Shown here: in pieces, positions 27,123 through 36,483 of the stretch | How positions within the stretch are numbered: position 1 is the stretch's first letter | Layout of the letters: every line of letters starts with the position of its first letter | From: Thalassobacillus sp. CUG 92003 | GTDB taxonomy: Bacteria > Bacillota > Bacilli > Bacillales > Halobacillaceae | Assembly: GCF_013618635.1 (NCBI RefSeq) | Contig: NZ_JABLSJ010000009.1 | Coordinates: 102,755-166,754 of the forward strand | Direction of reading: 5' to 3' | Length of the DNA: 64,000 bases | Position numbers and translations under genes: made by a program | Notes under the pieces: model-generated | What the model saw: only the letters and a program-made list of their open reading frames with translations | Told to the model about the DNA's origin: nothing | Databases searched by the model: none

Positions 27123-28146
27123 CAGAACCACAGTCTCCTCCATTTCCATCAATCACCAAATCCTTTTTTTTAAACGGGCAAGTTACTTACTGTCCAAAGG
27201 CTATCCCTTCCTTGATGTATTAGAGGTTATCACCTGGGACGATCAATTTAAACAACACGCGTCAAACCTTATGACCTACCTGAAGCAGGGCTCAAGTGTT
27301 GATACTGCGTTTTATAAGGCAGGCTTTTCGGCAAAAGTCATTTCTTTTTTATATTTTGGCCGTTTTCAAAGGGACCTCCAGCAACTTTTCAGTCAATGCA
27401 GTGAAATGCTCACCATTCAGGAAGATTACACCATAAGGTTCAAGCGGGCTTTACGGTACCCTATTCTGCTGTTGTTTTTTCTCTTTGCAACATTCTATAT
27501 TCTTAAACAAGCGGTCTTCCCTTCATTTTTTTCGATGCTTTCGTCTGGAGACACCTCATCATTCGCCTTATATTTCATCTATGCATTGGACGGCTTCATC
27601 ACTGCTCTAGTTTACGTGGGCGTATTGATTGTGATAGCCCTAATCGGGTGGCTGCTGTTACAAAAAAGACTCTCGCTTCAACAAAGGCTGAATTGGTATC
27701 AACGCGTTCCGCTTTACCGCGGTTATTACAGTCACATCACCACGTTTTATTTCACTACTCACTTCAGCTCCTTACTTGCCACTGGTTTCACCTTAAATGA
27801 AGCTTTAGAAATGATGAAACAACAATCCCACTACCGGACCCTTTCCCTTTATGCCAGCCGCATTCAATCAGGATTACGAACAGGACAAACACTGTCACAG
27901 TCTGTTCAAGCATGTTATTTCCTGCGTCCCGAAATCACCACGATCTTTCACAAGACATCGGATATTACAACCATCACACGAGACTTAAGAACAAGTGCCG
28001 ATATGACAATAGCTATGACGAAAGAAAAAATGGAAAAATGGGTCCAGCTTATTCAGCCCCTGTTTTTTATTTTCATTGCGGGTATCATCGTCATGATCTA
28101 CGCATCGATTATGCTGCCTATCTATCAATGGATGGAGCAAATATAG
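27085..28146 (+). CDS. comGB: Competence pseudopilus membrane protein ComGB
   Basis: 353 residues, GspF/PilC-like inner-membrane platform with three hydrophobic segments (around residues 130-150, 170-195 and 325-345). Starts at an ATG behind AAGGAGG, overlapping comGA by 38 nt. It holds the two repeated GspF domains with the FTLNEALEMM-type motif. B. subtilis ComGB is about 323 residues; the extra is at the N-terminus. Confidence 0.94.
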   Translation: MHTVLSMITKRFNRTTVSSISINHQILFFKRASYLLSKGYPFLDVLEVITWDDQFKQHASNLMTYLKQGSSVDTAFYKAGFSAKVISFLYFGRFQRDLQQLFSQCSEMLTIQEDYTIRFKRALRYPILLLFFLFATFYILKQAVFPSFFSMLSSGDTSSFALYFIYALDGFITALVYVGVLIVIALIGWLLLQKRLSLQQRLNWYQRVPLYRGYYSHITTFYFTTHFSSLLATGFTLNEALEMMKQQSHYRTLSLYASRIQSGLRTGQTLSQSVQACYFLRPEITTIFHKTSDITTITRDLRTSADMTIAMTKEKMEKWVQLIQPLFFIFIAGIIVMIYASIMLPIYQWMEQI

Positions 28147-28160
28147 AAAAGAGGAAACGT

Positions 28161-28472
28161 ATGAAAAATGAAAAAGGATTCACCTTGATCGAAATGTTAA
28201 TTGTGCTCATGATCATTTCCGTGTTATTGATTATTACGCTTCCTAACTTGACAGCCAATAACCAAATGATCAATTCGAAAGGTTGCGAAGCGCTCGTTGA
28301 ACTAGCTGAAGCTCAAGTTCATGCCTACTATTTGGCAGAAGATACACTGCCGACAGATCTCTCTGAATTAAAAGACGCAAATTATCTCAAACAGACGACA
28401 TGTCCTAACGGTGGTGAACTTACCTATGACAGTTCCACCGGTGAAGTTAGCGCACCAGCTTCTCCATCTTAA
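28161..28472 (+). CDS. comGC: Major competence pseudopilin ComGC
   Basis: 103 residues. Class III prepilin signal with KGFTLIEMLIVLMIISVLL; ComC peptidase should cut before the Phe. Two cysteines (SKGCEAL and TTCPNGG) match the disulfide pair of B. subtilis ComGC. The ATG at 28161 follows GAGGAAAC. The frame is open far upstream inside comGB, but the prepilin start is unambiguous. Confidence 0.96.
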   Translation: MKNEKGFTLIEMLIVLMIISVLLIITLPNLTANNQMINSKGCEALVELAEAQVHAYYLAEDTLPTDLSELKDANYLKQTTCPNGGELTYDSSTGEVSAPASPS

Positions 28473-28905
28473 ACAGGAAGCTGGCTATACGTTAAGCGAG
28501 ACCATGGTGGTCATGCTCATCTGGTCTGTCATGCTATCCCTGTCCATACCTTTCCACCAGTCGCTGCTGACTAAGCTTGAGACAGAGCAGTTCTTGAAAC
28601 AATTTCAGCAAGATGTCCTATTAGCCCAAAGGCTGACAACTACAGAAAATAGACCTTATTTATTACATCTTAGACCGAAACAGAGCGTGTACCTTCTCTA
28701 TGATCCCTCTACTATGAAAACCGTATATAGACGATCCATACCTGAGGACTGGGCGGTGGACTTATTAACACTAAAAAGCCCGATCGAATTTAATTTTGCC
28801 GGACAGATCCGAAATCCGGGCACCTTTACCATCACGACACCTAAGTCCACATATCAGATTGTTTTTCCTTTTGGCAAAGGAAGGTGTGTCATTCATGAAA
28901 CCTAA
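28441..28905 (+). CDS. comGD: Minor competence pseudopilin ComGD
   Basis: About 154 residues with the prepilin motif EAGYTLSETMVVMLIWSVML near residue 19, i.e. Tyr instead of Phe after the cleavage Gly. The later parts (QQDVLLAQRLT; FPFGKGRCVI) match ComGD. I use the GTG at 28441, giving MKLAHQLLHLKQEAGY; other in-frame starts at 28411, 28414 and 28426 are possible. Overlaps comGC by 32 nt and comGE by 11. Confidence 0.88.
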   Translation: MKLAHQLLHLKQEAGYTLSETMVVMLIWSVMLSLSIPFHQSLLTKLETEQFLKQFQQDVLLAQRLTTTENRPYLLHLRPKQSVYLLYDPSTMKTVYRRSIPEDWAVDLLTLKSPIEFNFAGQIRNPGTFTITTPKSTYQIVFPFGKGRCVIHET

Positions 28906-29227
28906 TGGATTTTCGTTGATTGAGGCTATGCTGTCACTCACCGTTTTTTTGATCATCACCCTTTCACTCCTTCCTGTACTCGTCCAGACTCAACACTCTG
29001 AAAGAGATCTCGAAGTAAAACGGCATGCCCTCTCCCGTCTCCATGATCACCTGCTTATAGCTATGGCAGACCCAAATCCTTCATGGCCTCTCACCAAAAC
29101 GGAAACAATCTTTGACTCCCTCATTACCGTTCAAATCGAATCCGAAAACGGATTAATTAAAGCTTGCGCCAGTTGGCAGGAACGGCACCAGGATAACCAG
29201 GAGATATGCTTATATGGTGCAATCTAA
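28895..29227 (+). CDS. comGE: Minor competence pseudopilin ComGE
   Basis: 110 residues, starting MKPNGFSLIEAMLSLTVFLI, a prepilin signal with a very short leader. AAAGGAAGG lies 9 nt before the ATG at 28895. Assigned as ComGE by position between ComGD and ComGF; sequence beyond the signal is poorly conserved in this family. Confidence 0.88.
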   Translation: MKPNGFSLIEAMLSLTVFLIITLSLLPVLVQTQHSERDLEVKRHALSRLHDHLLIAMADPNPSWPLTKTETIFDSLITVQIESENGLIKACASWQERHQDNQEICLYGAI

Positions 29228-29630
29228 GAACGGTTTTACTCTATTTGAAGTGCTTATCAGCCTTATGGTACTGCTAATCATCTTGCCTATGGCCACAGCG
29301 ATCATATCACTACTCCAAGTAAATGATTCCCAACATGAATTGGCTGTTCAGCAATTTTTTCAATTTATTGACTATGAGCTTTCCCGAGCAGAAACATCGC
29401 GGGTCTCACCGCAAGCTTTAGATTTCACGCGATTGGACGGGGATCATGTGAGATTTGAATCCTATAATGGAGCAATAAGACGAAGAGTCAATGAGCGGGG
29501 TCATGAGCTGTTATTAAATGAAGTTGAACACATAACCTTCACGCTGAAAAGTCCTCGCTTACTATCTGTCACCGTTAAAATAAATAAGGGGGAGTCCTAT
29601 GAAAAACAATTTCGCACAAAATCTTGGTAA
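29214..29630 (+). CDS. comGF: Minor competence pseudopilin ComGF
   Basis: 138 residues with prepilin signal NGFTLFEVLISLMVLLIILP and the family features ALDFTRLDGDHVRFESY and INKG near the end. Overlaps comGE by 14 nt and comGG by 32 nt. Part of the pseudopilus tip. Confidence 0.9.
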   Translation: MVQSKNGFTLFEVLISLMVLLIILPMATAIISLLQVNDSQHELAVQQFFQFIDYELSRAETSRVSPQALDFTRLDGDHVRFESYNGAIRRRVNERGHELLLNEVEHITFTLKSPRLLSVTVKINKGESYEKQFRTKSW

Positions 29631-29985
29631 TGAAAAAGGTGCAGCTCTTCCCCTAACCATTTCCCTTTCCGCTTTAATTCTTTCTGCCGTGATGTTTTCC
29701 CTACAACAGTATGCGAATAATCGCACCGCCACAATGCTGCATCATGAACATTACAAGTTATTGACTTTATTTCAAGTAAGTGAAACTTTGTTAAAGGAAG
29801 AAATCAATGGAACGACCCCTCTTCCGCCCCAAGGTTCTCGATCATACACGCTTCCTTACGGCCGTTCGAACATCACATTTGAAATGAAAAATGATGGGGT
29901 ATATGTATTCAGTTACACATTGACGACGAATCAGGATACGGTCAATCAGATTGTTTTAACCTACTCTTTTTCTGAACAGCAGTGA
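29599..29985 (+). CDS. comGG: Competence protein ComGG
   Basis: 128 residues. Begins MKNNFAQNLGNEKGAALPL followed by a hydrophobic helix; as in other ComGG proteins the prepilin motif is non-canonical (no FTL-x-E). AAGGGGGAG precedes the ATG. Last gene of the seven-gene operon; no clear intrinsic terminator with a T-run follows. Confidence 0.85.
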   Translation: MKNNFAQNLGNEKGAALPLTISLSALILSAVMFSLQQYANNRTATMLHHEHYKLLTLFQVSETLLKEEINGTTPLPPQGSRSYTLPYGRSNITFEMKNDGVYVFSYTLTTNQDTVNQIVLTYSFSEQQ

Positions 29986-30192
29986 CGCCTTCCTGCTTTA
30001 GCAGGCACAATCAAGCTGTTAGAGCAGGGAGGGCATCCTGCCTCTATAATGAATCAGCATAGAATGCGTCATACCGGTTATATTATGGAAGATAAGGAAG
30101 AAAAGTCTTTGTTGTGTCATTTACAATCATTGAACGGTCGTTTATAATATTTGGTGATAGGTTCAATGACGTTAGAAGGAGGGGGAAGAAGC

Positions 30193-30432
30193 ATGGATCG
30201 CATGTTTCGTGTACTTGCCTTTTGGACTGGTATTTTTACCGTCTTGTTTTACGTAGGCCATATGATGGAATCATCATTTCTATTCTTAGTTCAAACGGCT
30301 TTTTTCTTAGCTATCTCGTATCTTAAATTATCAGAACGCATGTACATCTACATATTTGCAGCCTATTTGACAGTGTTCATGATCGGGTTTACGTATTACT
30401 CATCATTTATTCTTGTTCCGGGCTTCGAATAA
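30193..30432 (+). CDS. yqgY: DUF2626 membrane protein YqgY
   Basis: 79 residues, MDRMFRVLAFWTGIF at the start and ISYLKLSERMYIYIFAAYLT in the middle, near-identical in pattern to B. subtilis YqgY. Three hydrophobic segments. A strong AGGAGGGGGAAG site precedes the ATG at 30193. Function unknown. Confidence 0.92.
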   Translation: MDRMFRVLAFWTGIFTVLFYVGHMMESSFLFLVQTAFFLAISYLKLSERMYIYIFAAYLTVFMIGFTYYSSFILVPGFE

Positions 30433-30436
30433 GTGG

Positions 30437-30470
30437 AACCTGTTACCCTTTTAGGGTAACAGGTTTTTTA
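30437..30470 (+). terminator. Terminator of yqgY
   Basis: AACCTGTTACCCT (30437-30449) pairs with AGGGTAACAGGTT (30453-30465), followed by six T on the plus strand. Confidence 0.88.
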
Positions 30471-31562
30471 AATCCTCAGCATTTGAATTCCGTGCCGTGC
30501 CTCCATGCCTCTCGATTGGATGCAAACCTGAAAAGCTCCTCTTAAATGACCACTGTAAGCCAGCGATCGAATGGCCCGATTTCGCTTCTGGGATTTCGAG
30601 AAGGGGTCTGTATCCGCATGAGCCTGCAGTTTGTCCAATATACCATTCTCTATTAAAAATGAAGATTGATCTAAAAGCCCTTCTATTCTCAACCCCTGGG
30701 CAGCCCCTATCGCTTGCCAGATCTCCCAGGGAATATGATGCGTGATATCCATACTTCCCGGATCCTTTAGAACATCTTTATATAACGTATGGTGTTTATA
30801 TCCCCTTAAACTTCCTTCACGACGAGCTGGGGAGCTCCATTCCTCCTCGCTATACCCATAATCGATTGTCACAATTATACCTTCTTCCACGCTATCCCTT
30901 AACTGGCGGGCACAGGTTTCCATATAAACCGGGATTTCTCTGCGCTGATTGTTTTCCATATGAATATCATGCTCTTTCAGCCAGCTTGTCGCCGCTTCGG
31001 AACAAGGTTGTTTGGTTTCAATCAGGTTTTCATTTTCACTTGAAACGTAGATTTCATATAGTATGCCATCCACCTTTTCAACCACCCTGACAGGTTGCGC
31101 ATCCAACCATTCATTAGAAAAAATAAAACCACGAAAGCCAGGATTCTGCTTCTGAAATGAAAGTATGGAGTCGTATATACGTGTATGAGCTGATAGAGAT
31201 GATTCGAGTAACGTACGGTGAAAAGGACTTTGTTCAATTACATGAATATCCCACGAGGCGTCTGGTATGTTTGTTTGAAGAGAATGTACCAAGTGGGAAG
31301 CAAAACTCCCCTCACCTGCCCCAATCTCGCAAATGGAAAGAGGGAGGTTTAAGCGTGCAGCCATGGACGTAAAATAATCGCTGAAAACTTCAGCAAATAC
31401 GGGGTGGATATGGACTGACGTATAGAAATCCCCTTGTTTCCCTAACTTCGTCTCGTCCCTCTGATAATAGCCGTATTCGGGGTGATATAAAGCCTGTGAA
31501 ATAAACTCCTCGTAAGAGATAGGGACGCGCAAGCGAATATCGTTATACAAGCTGGATTTCAT
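30468..31562 (-). CDS. SAM-dependent methyltransferase, MidA/NDUFAF7 (DUF185) family
   Basis: About 364 residues. The N-terminal ISYEEFISQALYHPEYGYYQ and GKQGDFYTSVHIHPVFAEV, the SAM-binding CEIGAGEGSFASHLV, and FSNEWLDAQPVRVV define the MidA/NDUFAF7 family (protein arginine methyltransferase in mitochondria). The bacterial substrate is unknown. I start at the ATG at 31562, with AGGAG 8 nt upstream. Lies 18 nt behind yqgX, so probably one transcript. Confidence 0.9.
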   Translation of the reverse strand: MKSSLYNDIRLRVPISYEEFISQALYHPEYGYYQRDETKLGKQGDFYTSVHIHPVFAEVFSDYFTSMAARLNLPLSICEIGAGEGSFASHLVHSLQTNIPDASWDIHVIEQSPFHRTLLESSLSAHTRIYDSILSFQKQNPGFRGFIFSNEWLDAQPVRVVEKVDGILYEIYVSSENENLIETKQPCSEAATSWLKEHDIHMENNQRREIPVYMETCARQLRDSVEEGIIVTIDYGYSEEEWSSPARREGSLRGYKHHTLYKDVLKDPGSMDITHHIPWEIWQAIGAAQGLRIEGLLDQSSFLIENGILDKLQAHADTDPFSKSQKRNRAIRSLAYSGHLRGAFQVCIQSRGMEARHGIQMLRI

Positions 31563-31580
31563 GCTCACCGCTCCTGTTCG

Positions 31581-32204
31581 TTATCGTCTGAAGAAAGGAT
31601 TGGATTGTCGCTCACTCCCTACCTTCGTATTCGGCCCATGTCCGGGTAATACTGCAGTCTCCTCAGTCAAGCTGAAAATTTGCGTTTGAATGCTTGCAAG
31701 CAATTCCTCCATATTTCCTCCGGGCAGATCCGTTCTTCCTATTCCCGATTGAAAGAGGGTGTCACCAGCAATTACAGTGCTTTGCTCCGGGAAAACGAAC
31801 GATACACTTCCAGGGGAATGGCCGGGTGTATAACGAATTTCAAATTGAAAGGGACCGATTTCCAGCTTGCCTGGCTCCAAATATTTTTCCGGCGGATGCG
31901 TCGTAATTTCCCCCATTTGAAATAATGCGGAGCCATTCAACCTTGCATCAGTCAACCAACTTGCTTCCTGTTCGTGTATGTACACAGGAATGGAGTAATG
32001 GTTCCGCACATCCTCTACTGCCCCAATATGATCGAAGTGAGCGTGCGTTAGCAAAATGGCAATTGGAACAAGCTTCTCACCCTGTAGGAAATGCAGTAAA
32101 CTCTCAAAATCGCCTCCAGGGTCGACAATAAGAGCCTGGTTGTGATCATGCACGATGTAGCAGTTTGTTCCCAGTGGTCCTAACGGCATTTTTTCGAATT
32201 TCAT
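31581..32204 (-). CDS. yqgX: MBL-fold hydrolase YqgX (glyoxalase II-like)
   Basis: 207 residues. Metal-binding THAHFDHIG motif (residues about 52-60), TPGHSPGSVSF, AGDTLFQSGIGRTDL and LPGHGP mark a glyoxalase II-like metallo-beta-lactamase-fold hydrolase with a dinuclear site. Substrate uncertain (thioester or hydroxyacyl compounds). AAAGGAG precedes the ATG. Upstream of the MidA-type gene, divergent from yqgW. Confidence 0.93.
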   Translation of the reverse strand: MKFEKMPLGPLGTNCYIVHDHNQALIVDPGGDFESLLHFLQGEKLVPIAILLTHAHFDHIGAVEDVRNHYSIPVYIHEQEASWLTDARLNGSALFQMGEITTHPPEKYLEPGKLEIGPFQFEIRYTPGHSPGSVSFVFPEQSTVIAGDTLFQSGIGRTDLPGGNMEELLASIQTQIFSLTEETAVLPGHGPNTKVGSERQSNPFFRR

Positions 32205-32373
32205 CGTCTAGTTGACTCCTTTACTAAGTTTTATTAAAATACATTTAGAATAACTCGACAAAGATTGTTTTATACTATAAAATGTATGAAGAATATGAAA
32301 GAGTTACATAACGATTATAACATCCTGCGCGCAGATAAAAATGTTGCAGGAAGAATTTTTGGGGGTGCTGACC

Positions 32374-32538
32374 TTGGTTACAGCCATCATTATCCTATTA
32401 GTGACGATCCTTTGTGTCTTTGCCGTATTTCGTGAACTTAAATCCAAAAACTTTTTCGCCGTGTTATTTGCAGGAGCATCTGCTTTGATTTTTGGATGGT
32501 TTTCGATCATGACCATCTATTCAAATTTGTTTGGATAG
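32374..32538 (+). CDS. yqgW: DUF2759 small membrane protein YqgW
   Basis: 54-65 residues with two hydrophobic helices (VTAIIILLVTILCVFAVF and FFAVLFAGASALIFGWFSIM) separated by RELKSKN. I favour the TTG at 32374 with GGGGGTG 6 nt upstream; an in-frame ATG at 32341 has no clear site. Position between yqgX and the next cluster fits yqgW. Function unknown. Confidence 0.8.
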   Translation: MVTAIIILLVTILCVFAVFRELKSKNFFAVLFAGASALIFGWFSIMTIYSNLFG

Positions 32539-32573
32539 TAAAAAAATCTGCCCGTAGAGGCAGATTTTTTTAT
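32539..32573. terminator. Bidirectional terminator between yqgW and fetB
   Basis: AATCTGCC (32545-32552) pairs with GGCAGATT (32559-32566), with A-run before and T-run after, so it can serve both convergent genes. Confidence 0.85.
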
Positions 32574-33373
32574 TTTGATGGACGGTTTTTGGACTGTGCC
32601 TCTAGCTGCGCTTCATTCTCAAGCAACTGTTCCTGCTGATTAAAAAAATATCGATACATCGCTAAAGTAACAAACATTGCACTTAAAGAAACGGCAGAAA
32701 AAATACTGAGTGAAATGACAAGTTGATATTTTATCGCCATCACTGGTGCGACCCCTCCCAGGATCAAGCCGGTCATCATTCCCGGTAATTGGACAAGGCC
32801 GATGATTTTCAACTTATCGATGTTGGGAATTAAAGACGCATTGAGCGTTTTCCTAATAATTAAATGAGAAGCCTGTTTCGGTCTCGCCCCTAAGGATAAA
32901 GCTGCTTGCAGTTTGCCGGTATTTTCAGCAAATTCACTTTTCATCCGTTCTAAAGCGAGACCCATGGCCACCATGCTGTTCCCGATCACCATGCCACTCA
33001 TCGGAATGACTTCTGAAGGTTTAAATTCCACCATATCAAATATGATCCATAGCGAGAGGACAATCCCCTCTATTACAATAAGGCCAATTAAGATGACTGT
33101 GAAAACATGGGGCAGTTCCCTTCCTTTATTTCGTGCGTGAAACGTTGCAATTACAATCATCACCGAGACCATGACCGGTATACCCACGACAGGCGGAAGA
33201 TCAAATAACCACGTCAATATATATCCGATCGCAAACAGCTGTACCGTCCCTCTCAGGGAGGACCACATGATACTTTTGCTCATTCCTAGTTGATAGAGAT
33301 ACGATAACGTTAAGGGGACAAAGACAAAAACAATCAAAAATAAGAGCGATTGATTCGAAACGTCGGGGCTCAC
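32570..33373 (-). CDS. fetB: FetB/YbbM-type ABC permease (UPF0014)
   Basis: About 267 residues, seven or so hydrophobic segments. Family blocks: MIVIATFHARNKGRELP, MVIGNSMVAMGLALERM, ALSLGARPKQASHLIIR and GLVQLPGMMTGLILGG. In E. coli FetAB exports iron and protects against oxidative stress. I start at the GTG at 33373 with AAGGAAG 8 nt upstream rather than the GTG at 33382, which abuts it. Pairs with the ATPase gene just upstream. Confidence 0.88.
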   Translation of the reverse strand: MSPDVSNQSLLFLIVFVFVPLTLSYLYQLGMSKSIMWSSLRGTVQLFAIGYILTWLFDLPPVVGIPVMVSVMIVIATFHARNKGRELPHVFTVILIGLIVIEGIVLSLWIIFDMVEFKPSEVIPMSGMVIGNSMVAMGLALERMKSEFAENTGKLQAALSLGARPKQASHLIIRKTLNASLIPNIDKLKIIGLVQLPGMMTGLILGGVAPVMAIKYQLVISLSIFSAVSLSAMFVTLAMYRYFFNQQEQLLENEAQLEAQSKNRPSK

Positions 33374-33396
33374 ACCATTCACTTCCTTTTACACAC

Positions 33397-34089
33397 CTAT
33401 TCGTCCAAATACCTGTTTAATGCATCAGTCGTCGGTTCATATAATAAATCTTGCAAATCCCCTGATTCCACTATCTCACCATTCATCATAAAGAAGCCTT
33501 TATCCCCCAAGCGTTCGGCCTGTTTCAGATTGTGAGTGACCATAATCAATGTAATCCGGTGTTCTTGGCTCAAGCATTCCAATACCTCTTCAATTTCTTC
33601 TGCAGTGCGATAATCCAGTGAACTCGTAGGTTCGTCTAATAAGAGTACATCAGGCGAATTGGCTAACGTACGTGCTAAAGAGACACGTTGCTTTTCACCG
33701 CCTGACAAATCCTCCACGTCGCGATTAAGCAAGGCCATAGGTAGTTGAACGTAGTCTAATAATTGCTCAGCCTGCTCCTCCTGCCATTCGCCAAATAAAG
33801 AAGGACCGTATTTAATATTATCTTTGACCGTCCCTGGGAATAAATGAGGAGCTTGTAAGACAAGCCCCACGCGTTTACGTAACGTTGGAATCGGGCAATC
33901 GATAATCGGCTGGTTCTGTAGATAAATGACGCCTTCATCAGGGTCTGATAGCCGATTGAATAAAAAGAGGAGCGAACTTTTTCCGGCACCCGAAGGACCA
34001 AAAATCATGACTTTATCCTTTTCTTGAATGGAAAAGTTAAGATTACGTAACGGTGCTTTCGTTACACGTTCAAAGCGAAATACATCCAA
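33397..34089 (-). CDS. fetA: FetA/YbbL-type ABC ATPase
   Basis: About 230 residues. Walker A GPSGAGKSS, Q-loop VLQAPHLF, signature LSGGEKQR, Walker B VLLLDEPTSSLD and H-loop VTHN are intact. Partner of the permease 23 nt downstream, so a likely metal (iron) exporter; B. subtilis does not have the pair at this locus. I favour the TTG at 34089 (GGGGGTG 5 nt upstream), giving MDVFRFERV. Confidence 0.88.
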   Translation of the reverse strand: MDVFRFERVTKAPLRNLNFSIQEKDKVMIFGPSGAGKSSLLFLFNRLSDPDEGVIYLQNQPIIDCPIPTLRKRVGLVLQAPHLFPGTVKDNIKYGPSLFGEWQEEQAEQLLDYVQLPMALLNRDVEDLSGGEKQRVSLARTLANSPDVLLLDEPTSSLDYRTAEEIEEVLECLSQEHRITLIMVTHNLKQAERLGDKGFFMMNGEIVESGDLQDLLYEPTTDALNRYLDE

Positions 34090-34248
34090 ATGGGCACCCC
34101 CTAACAGAATTTCTATTCTTAGCCTATCCAATTTACTCGTTTTCTACATTCCTCCGCCATAAAAAGCACTTGAAACCAGCTGTTCGGATTGTAATCCTAC
34201 AAGTGGCGCACTACCTTTCCTTTTGAACGGAGCCAAGCACACAAAAGA

Positions 34249-34278
34249 AAAAGCTGCCGAGACGTCTCGACAGCTTTA
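34249..34278 (-). terminator. Terminator of yqgS
   Basis: Minus strand AAAGCTGTCGAGAC pairs with GTCTCGGCAGCTTT, then TTTC. Stem nearly the same as at mntR (11771). Confidence 0.85.
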
Positions 34279-34289
34279 CACGTGTTTCA

Positions 34290-36209
34290 TTATTGAGTTG
34301 AGGTTTCGTTAGTTTGCTTTTTAACGGGCTGCTCCTCCCCGTGATCAAAGTTATAGAATCGGAATAAATCCCCATAAATGAGGGTGTCAGAGTATTTCAA
34401 TTCCTGATCCACTTTTTCTTTGATCGGTTGGCAAGCCTCAGCTTTTTCCTTCTGTAATTCTTCTCCCGTTTCGCGGTCAAAACATTTTTCTTTATTGAAT
34501 ATATAGTCATTACTCACGAAACCGCCATCGCGAAAGGCAACGAAATCTTTTCGATCACTCGTGAACATATCAGTGCCAAAAGTAAGATCATTCTTATCTT
34601 CAATCCCGAGCAAATGAAGAAGGGTCGGTTTGACATCAATTTGTCCAACTGGTTTTTCAAATGTTTGGCCCTCACCCGAATCAGGTATATGAATCATAAA
34701 GGGCACACGTTGCAATTGAACATGATCATACCCGGTAATTTCATCTTTATTGAGAAATTTACTCATGGCTTTATTATGATAATCACTTATTCCGTAGTGA
34801 TCTCCCATCAAAACGAGCACTGAGTCCTCGTATAGGCCGGCATCCTTAAGCTGTTGAATGAATTGCTTTAACGATTCATCCGTATAACGGGCCGTTTGAA
34901 TTGAATTATTCAACGTATTCGATCCGGAATCGTATTTATCGATATTAGCTTTTTCTTCCGGTAATTCAAACGGGAAGTGGTGCGTCAACGTAATAAATTT
35001 ACTGTAGAACGGCTGCCCCTGAGACTGGAGATATTTAATGGATTGTTCAAAAAACGCTTTATCTTCCAATCCCCAACCGAATGAATTATCGGGAGTCTGT
35101 TCATAAGCTGGTTCTGAAAAGAATTTATCGTAACCTAAATTGTCATACATAACATCCCGGTTCCAAAAGCTCTTGTTATTCGCATGATAGACTGACGAAT
35201 AATAATTGTTTTCGCCTAATATCTCAGGTAAAGCATTGTATTCATTTTGGCCATGGGTGAAATATACAGCACCCCGGTCCAAAGGATACAACGAATTTTC
35301 AATAAGAAACTCTGAGTCGGAAGTTTTCCCTTGAGCAGTCTGGTGATAGAAATTCTTAAACCACATGGTATCTTCATCTTCTTTAAAATCATTGAGGAAT
35401 GGTGTAATTTCTTTTCCATTTACTTGCGAATCCAATAAAAAGTTCTGGAAGGATTCAATGCTCACAAAGATAACGTTTTTCCCTTCAGCTTCACCAAACA
35501 TATCCGAAGTCTCGTCGCTTTCTGTGTTTTCTCTCATATAATTCTCAATTTCACTTATCTCACTGCCATCTGCCAAAACGCGCTGGGCCTTTGATTTTGT
35601 ATGCATGGTAGCATCATATACGTGATAATTGAATATCCCGATATTTTTCACTAAATATTCACGGTCAAAGGCACGCACAAACAGCATCGGCCGCTCCATT
35701 TCAGCCAAAACGACATTCACGGTCATCAATAAGAAAATAACGGCTGTGGTAGCGATTTTTCCTGCTTTTTGAAAATCTGTGGCCAACGAAGGCACTTTCT
35801 TACTCAAGTACCACACCGCCACGACATCAACAAAGAGAAGAAGATCCTCCAGGTGAACTAATGTAAGCAGGCTGCCCCCTAAATCAGCGGCATTATTCCC
35901 CTGAAACAGTACTGGGATGGTAATGAAATCCGTGAAATTACGGTAGAAAATCAAGTTAAAATATAAAATTAATGTCCCAACCAGGGCCGTCCATCTTAAA
36001 TAGACCATTTGGTGCTTAGATTTCATCCAAACACTTAGAGCGAAGATGAGGTACGCGCTGGCTATCGGGTTGATCAACAGTATGAAATCCTGCATAGGAT
36101 TTTCTATCGATAAATTAAATACAAATCTATAAACAAAATAGGTTTTCAAACCAAATAGCAATGATGCGAGTACAAATAACGGCACACGCATATTATAAAA
36201 TTTTCGCAT
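34290..36209 (-). CDS. yqgS: Lipoteichoic acid synthase family protein YqgS
   Basis: About 639 residues, close to B. subtilis YqgS (638). Five N-terminal membrane helices (to about residue 180), then an extracellular sulfatase-like domain with the nucleophile threonine in GKTSDSEF, manganese-binding residues and LMGDHYG. It transfers glycerol-phosphate from phosphatidylglycerol to build lipoteichoic acid; YqgS is one of several paralogs. I start at the ATG at 36209 behind AGGAGGAGG. Confidence 0.93.
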   Translation of the reverse strand: MRKFYNMRVPLFVLASLLFGLKTYFVYRFVFNLSIENPMQDFILLINPIASAYLIFALSVWMKSKHQMVYLRWTALVGTLILYFNLIFYRNFTDFITIPVLFQGNNAADLGGSLLTLVHLEDLLLFVDVVAVWYLSKKVPSLATDFQKAGKIATTAVIFLLMTVNVVLAEMERPMLFVRAFDREYLVKNIGIFNYHVYDATMHTKSKAQRVLADGSEISEIENYMRENTESDETSDMFGEAEGKNVIFVSIESFQNFLLDSQVNGKEITPFLNDFKEDEDTMWFKNFYHQTAQGKTSDSEFLIENSLYPLDRGAVYFTHGQNEYNALPEILGENNYYSSVYHANNKSFWNRDVMYDNLGYDKFFSEPAYEQTPDNSFGWGLEDKAFFEQSIKYLQSQGQPFYSKFITLTHHFPFELPEEKANIDKYDSGSNTLNNSIQTARYTDESLKQFIQQLKDAGLYEDSVLVLMGDHYGISDYHNKAMSKFLNKDEITGYDHVQLQRVPFMIHIPDSGEGQTFEKPVGQIDVKPTLLHLLGIEDKNDLTFGTDMFTSDRKDFVAFRDGGFVSNDYIFNKEKCFDRETGEELQKEKAEACQPIKEKVDQELKYSDTLIYGDLFRFYNFDHGEEQPVKKQTNETSTQ

Positions 36210-36431
36210 GTAAATTCCTCCTCCTGCCCCATCCATGCTACACACACATTTACATATTCTTTACGATATTCCTCTACTATATTTACTAATTCCACTTATA
36301 ATAATTATTAAACTGCGATATTACATATGACGAATAACTCCCCCGTTTGGTTTCAAATAATTATTTTTCTCCCTAAATCCTTTCTATTAATAGTAGACGT
36401 TGCCTGGATAAAAACCCCTACGCCCATTTAA

Positions 36432-36466
36432 AAATCCCTTATCCATTCATGGAACTAAGGGATTTG
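36432..36466 (-). terminator. Terminator of glcK
   Basis: AAATCCCTTA (36432-36441) pairs with TAAGGGATTT (36456-36465), 18 nt after the glcK stop; TTTTTAAA follows on the minus strand. The rest of 36210-36483 shows nothing else. Confidence 0.8.
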
Positions 36467-36483
36467 GTTCAATCTTCATTTGC

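Noticed and set aside
29986..30110. Terminator after comGG
   Set aside because: Small stems such as CCTGC/GCAGG are present, but none has a T-run.
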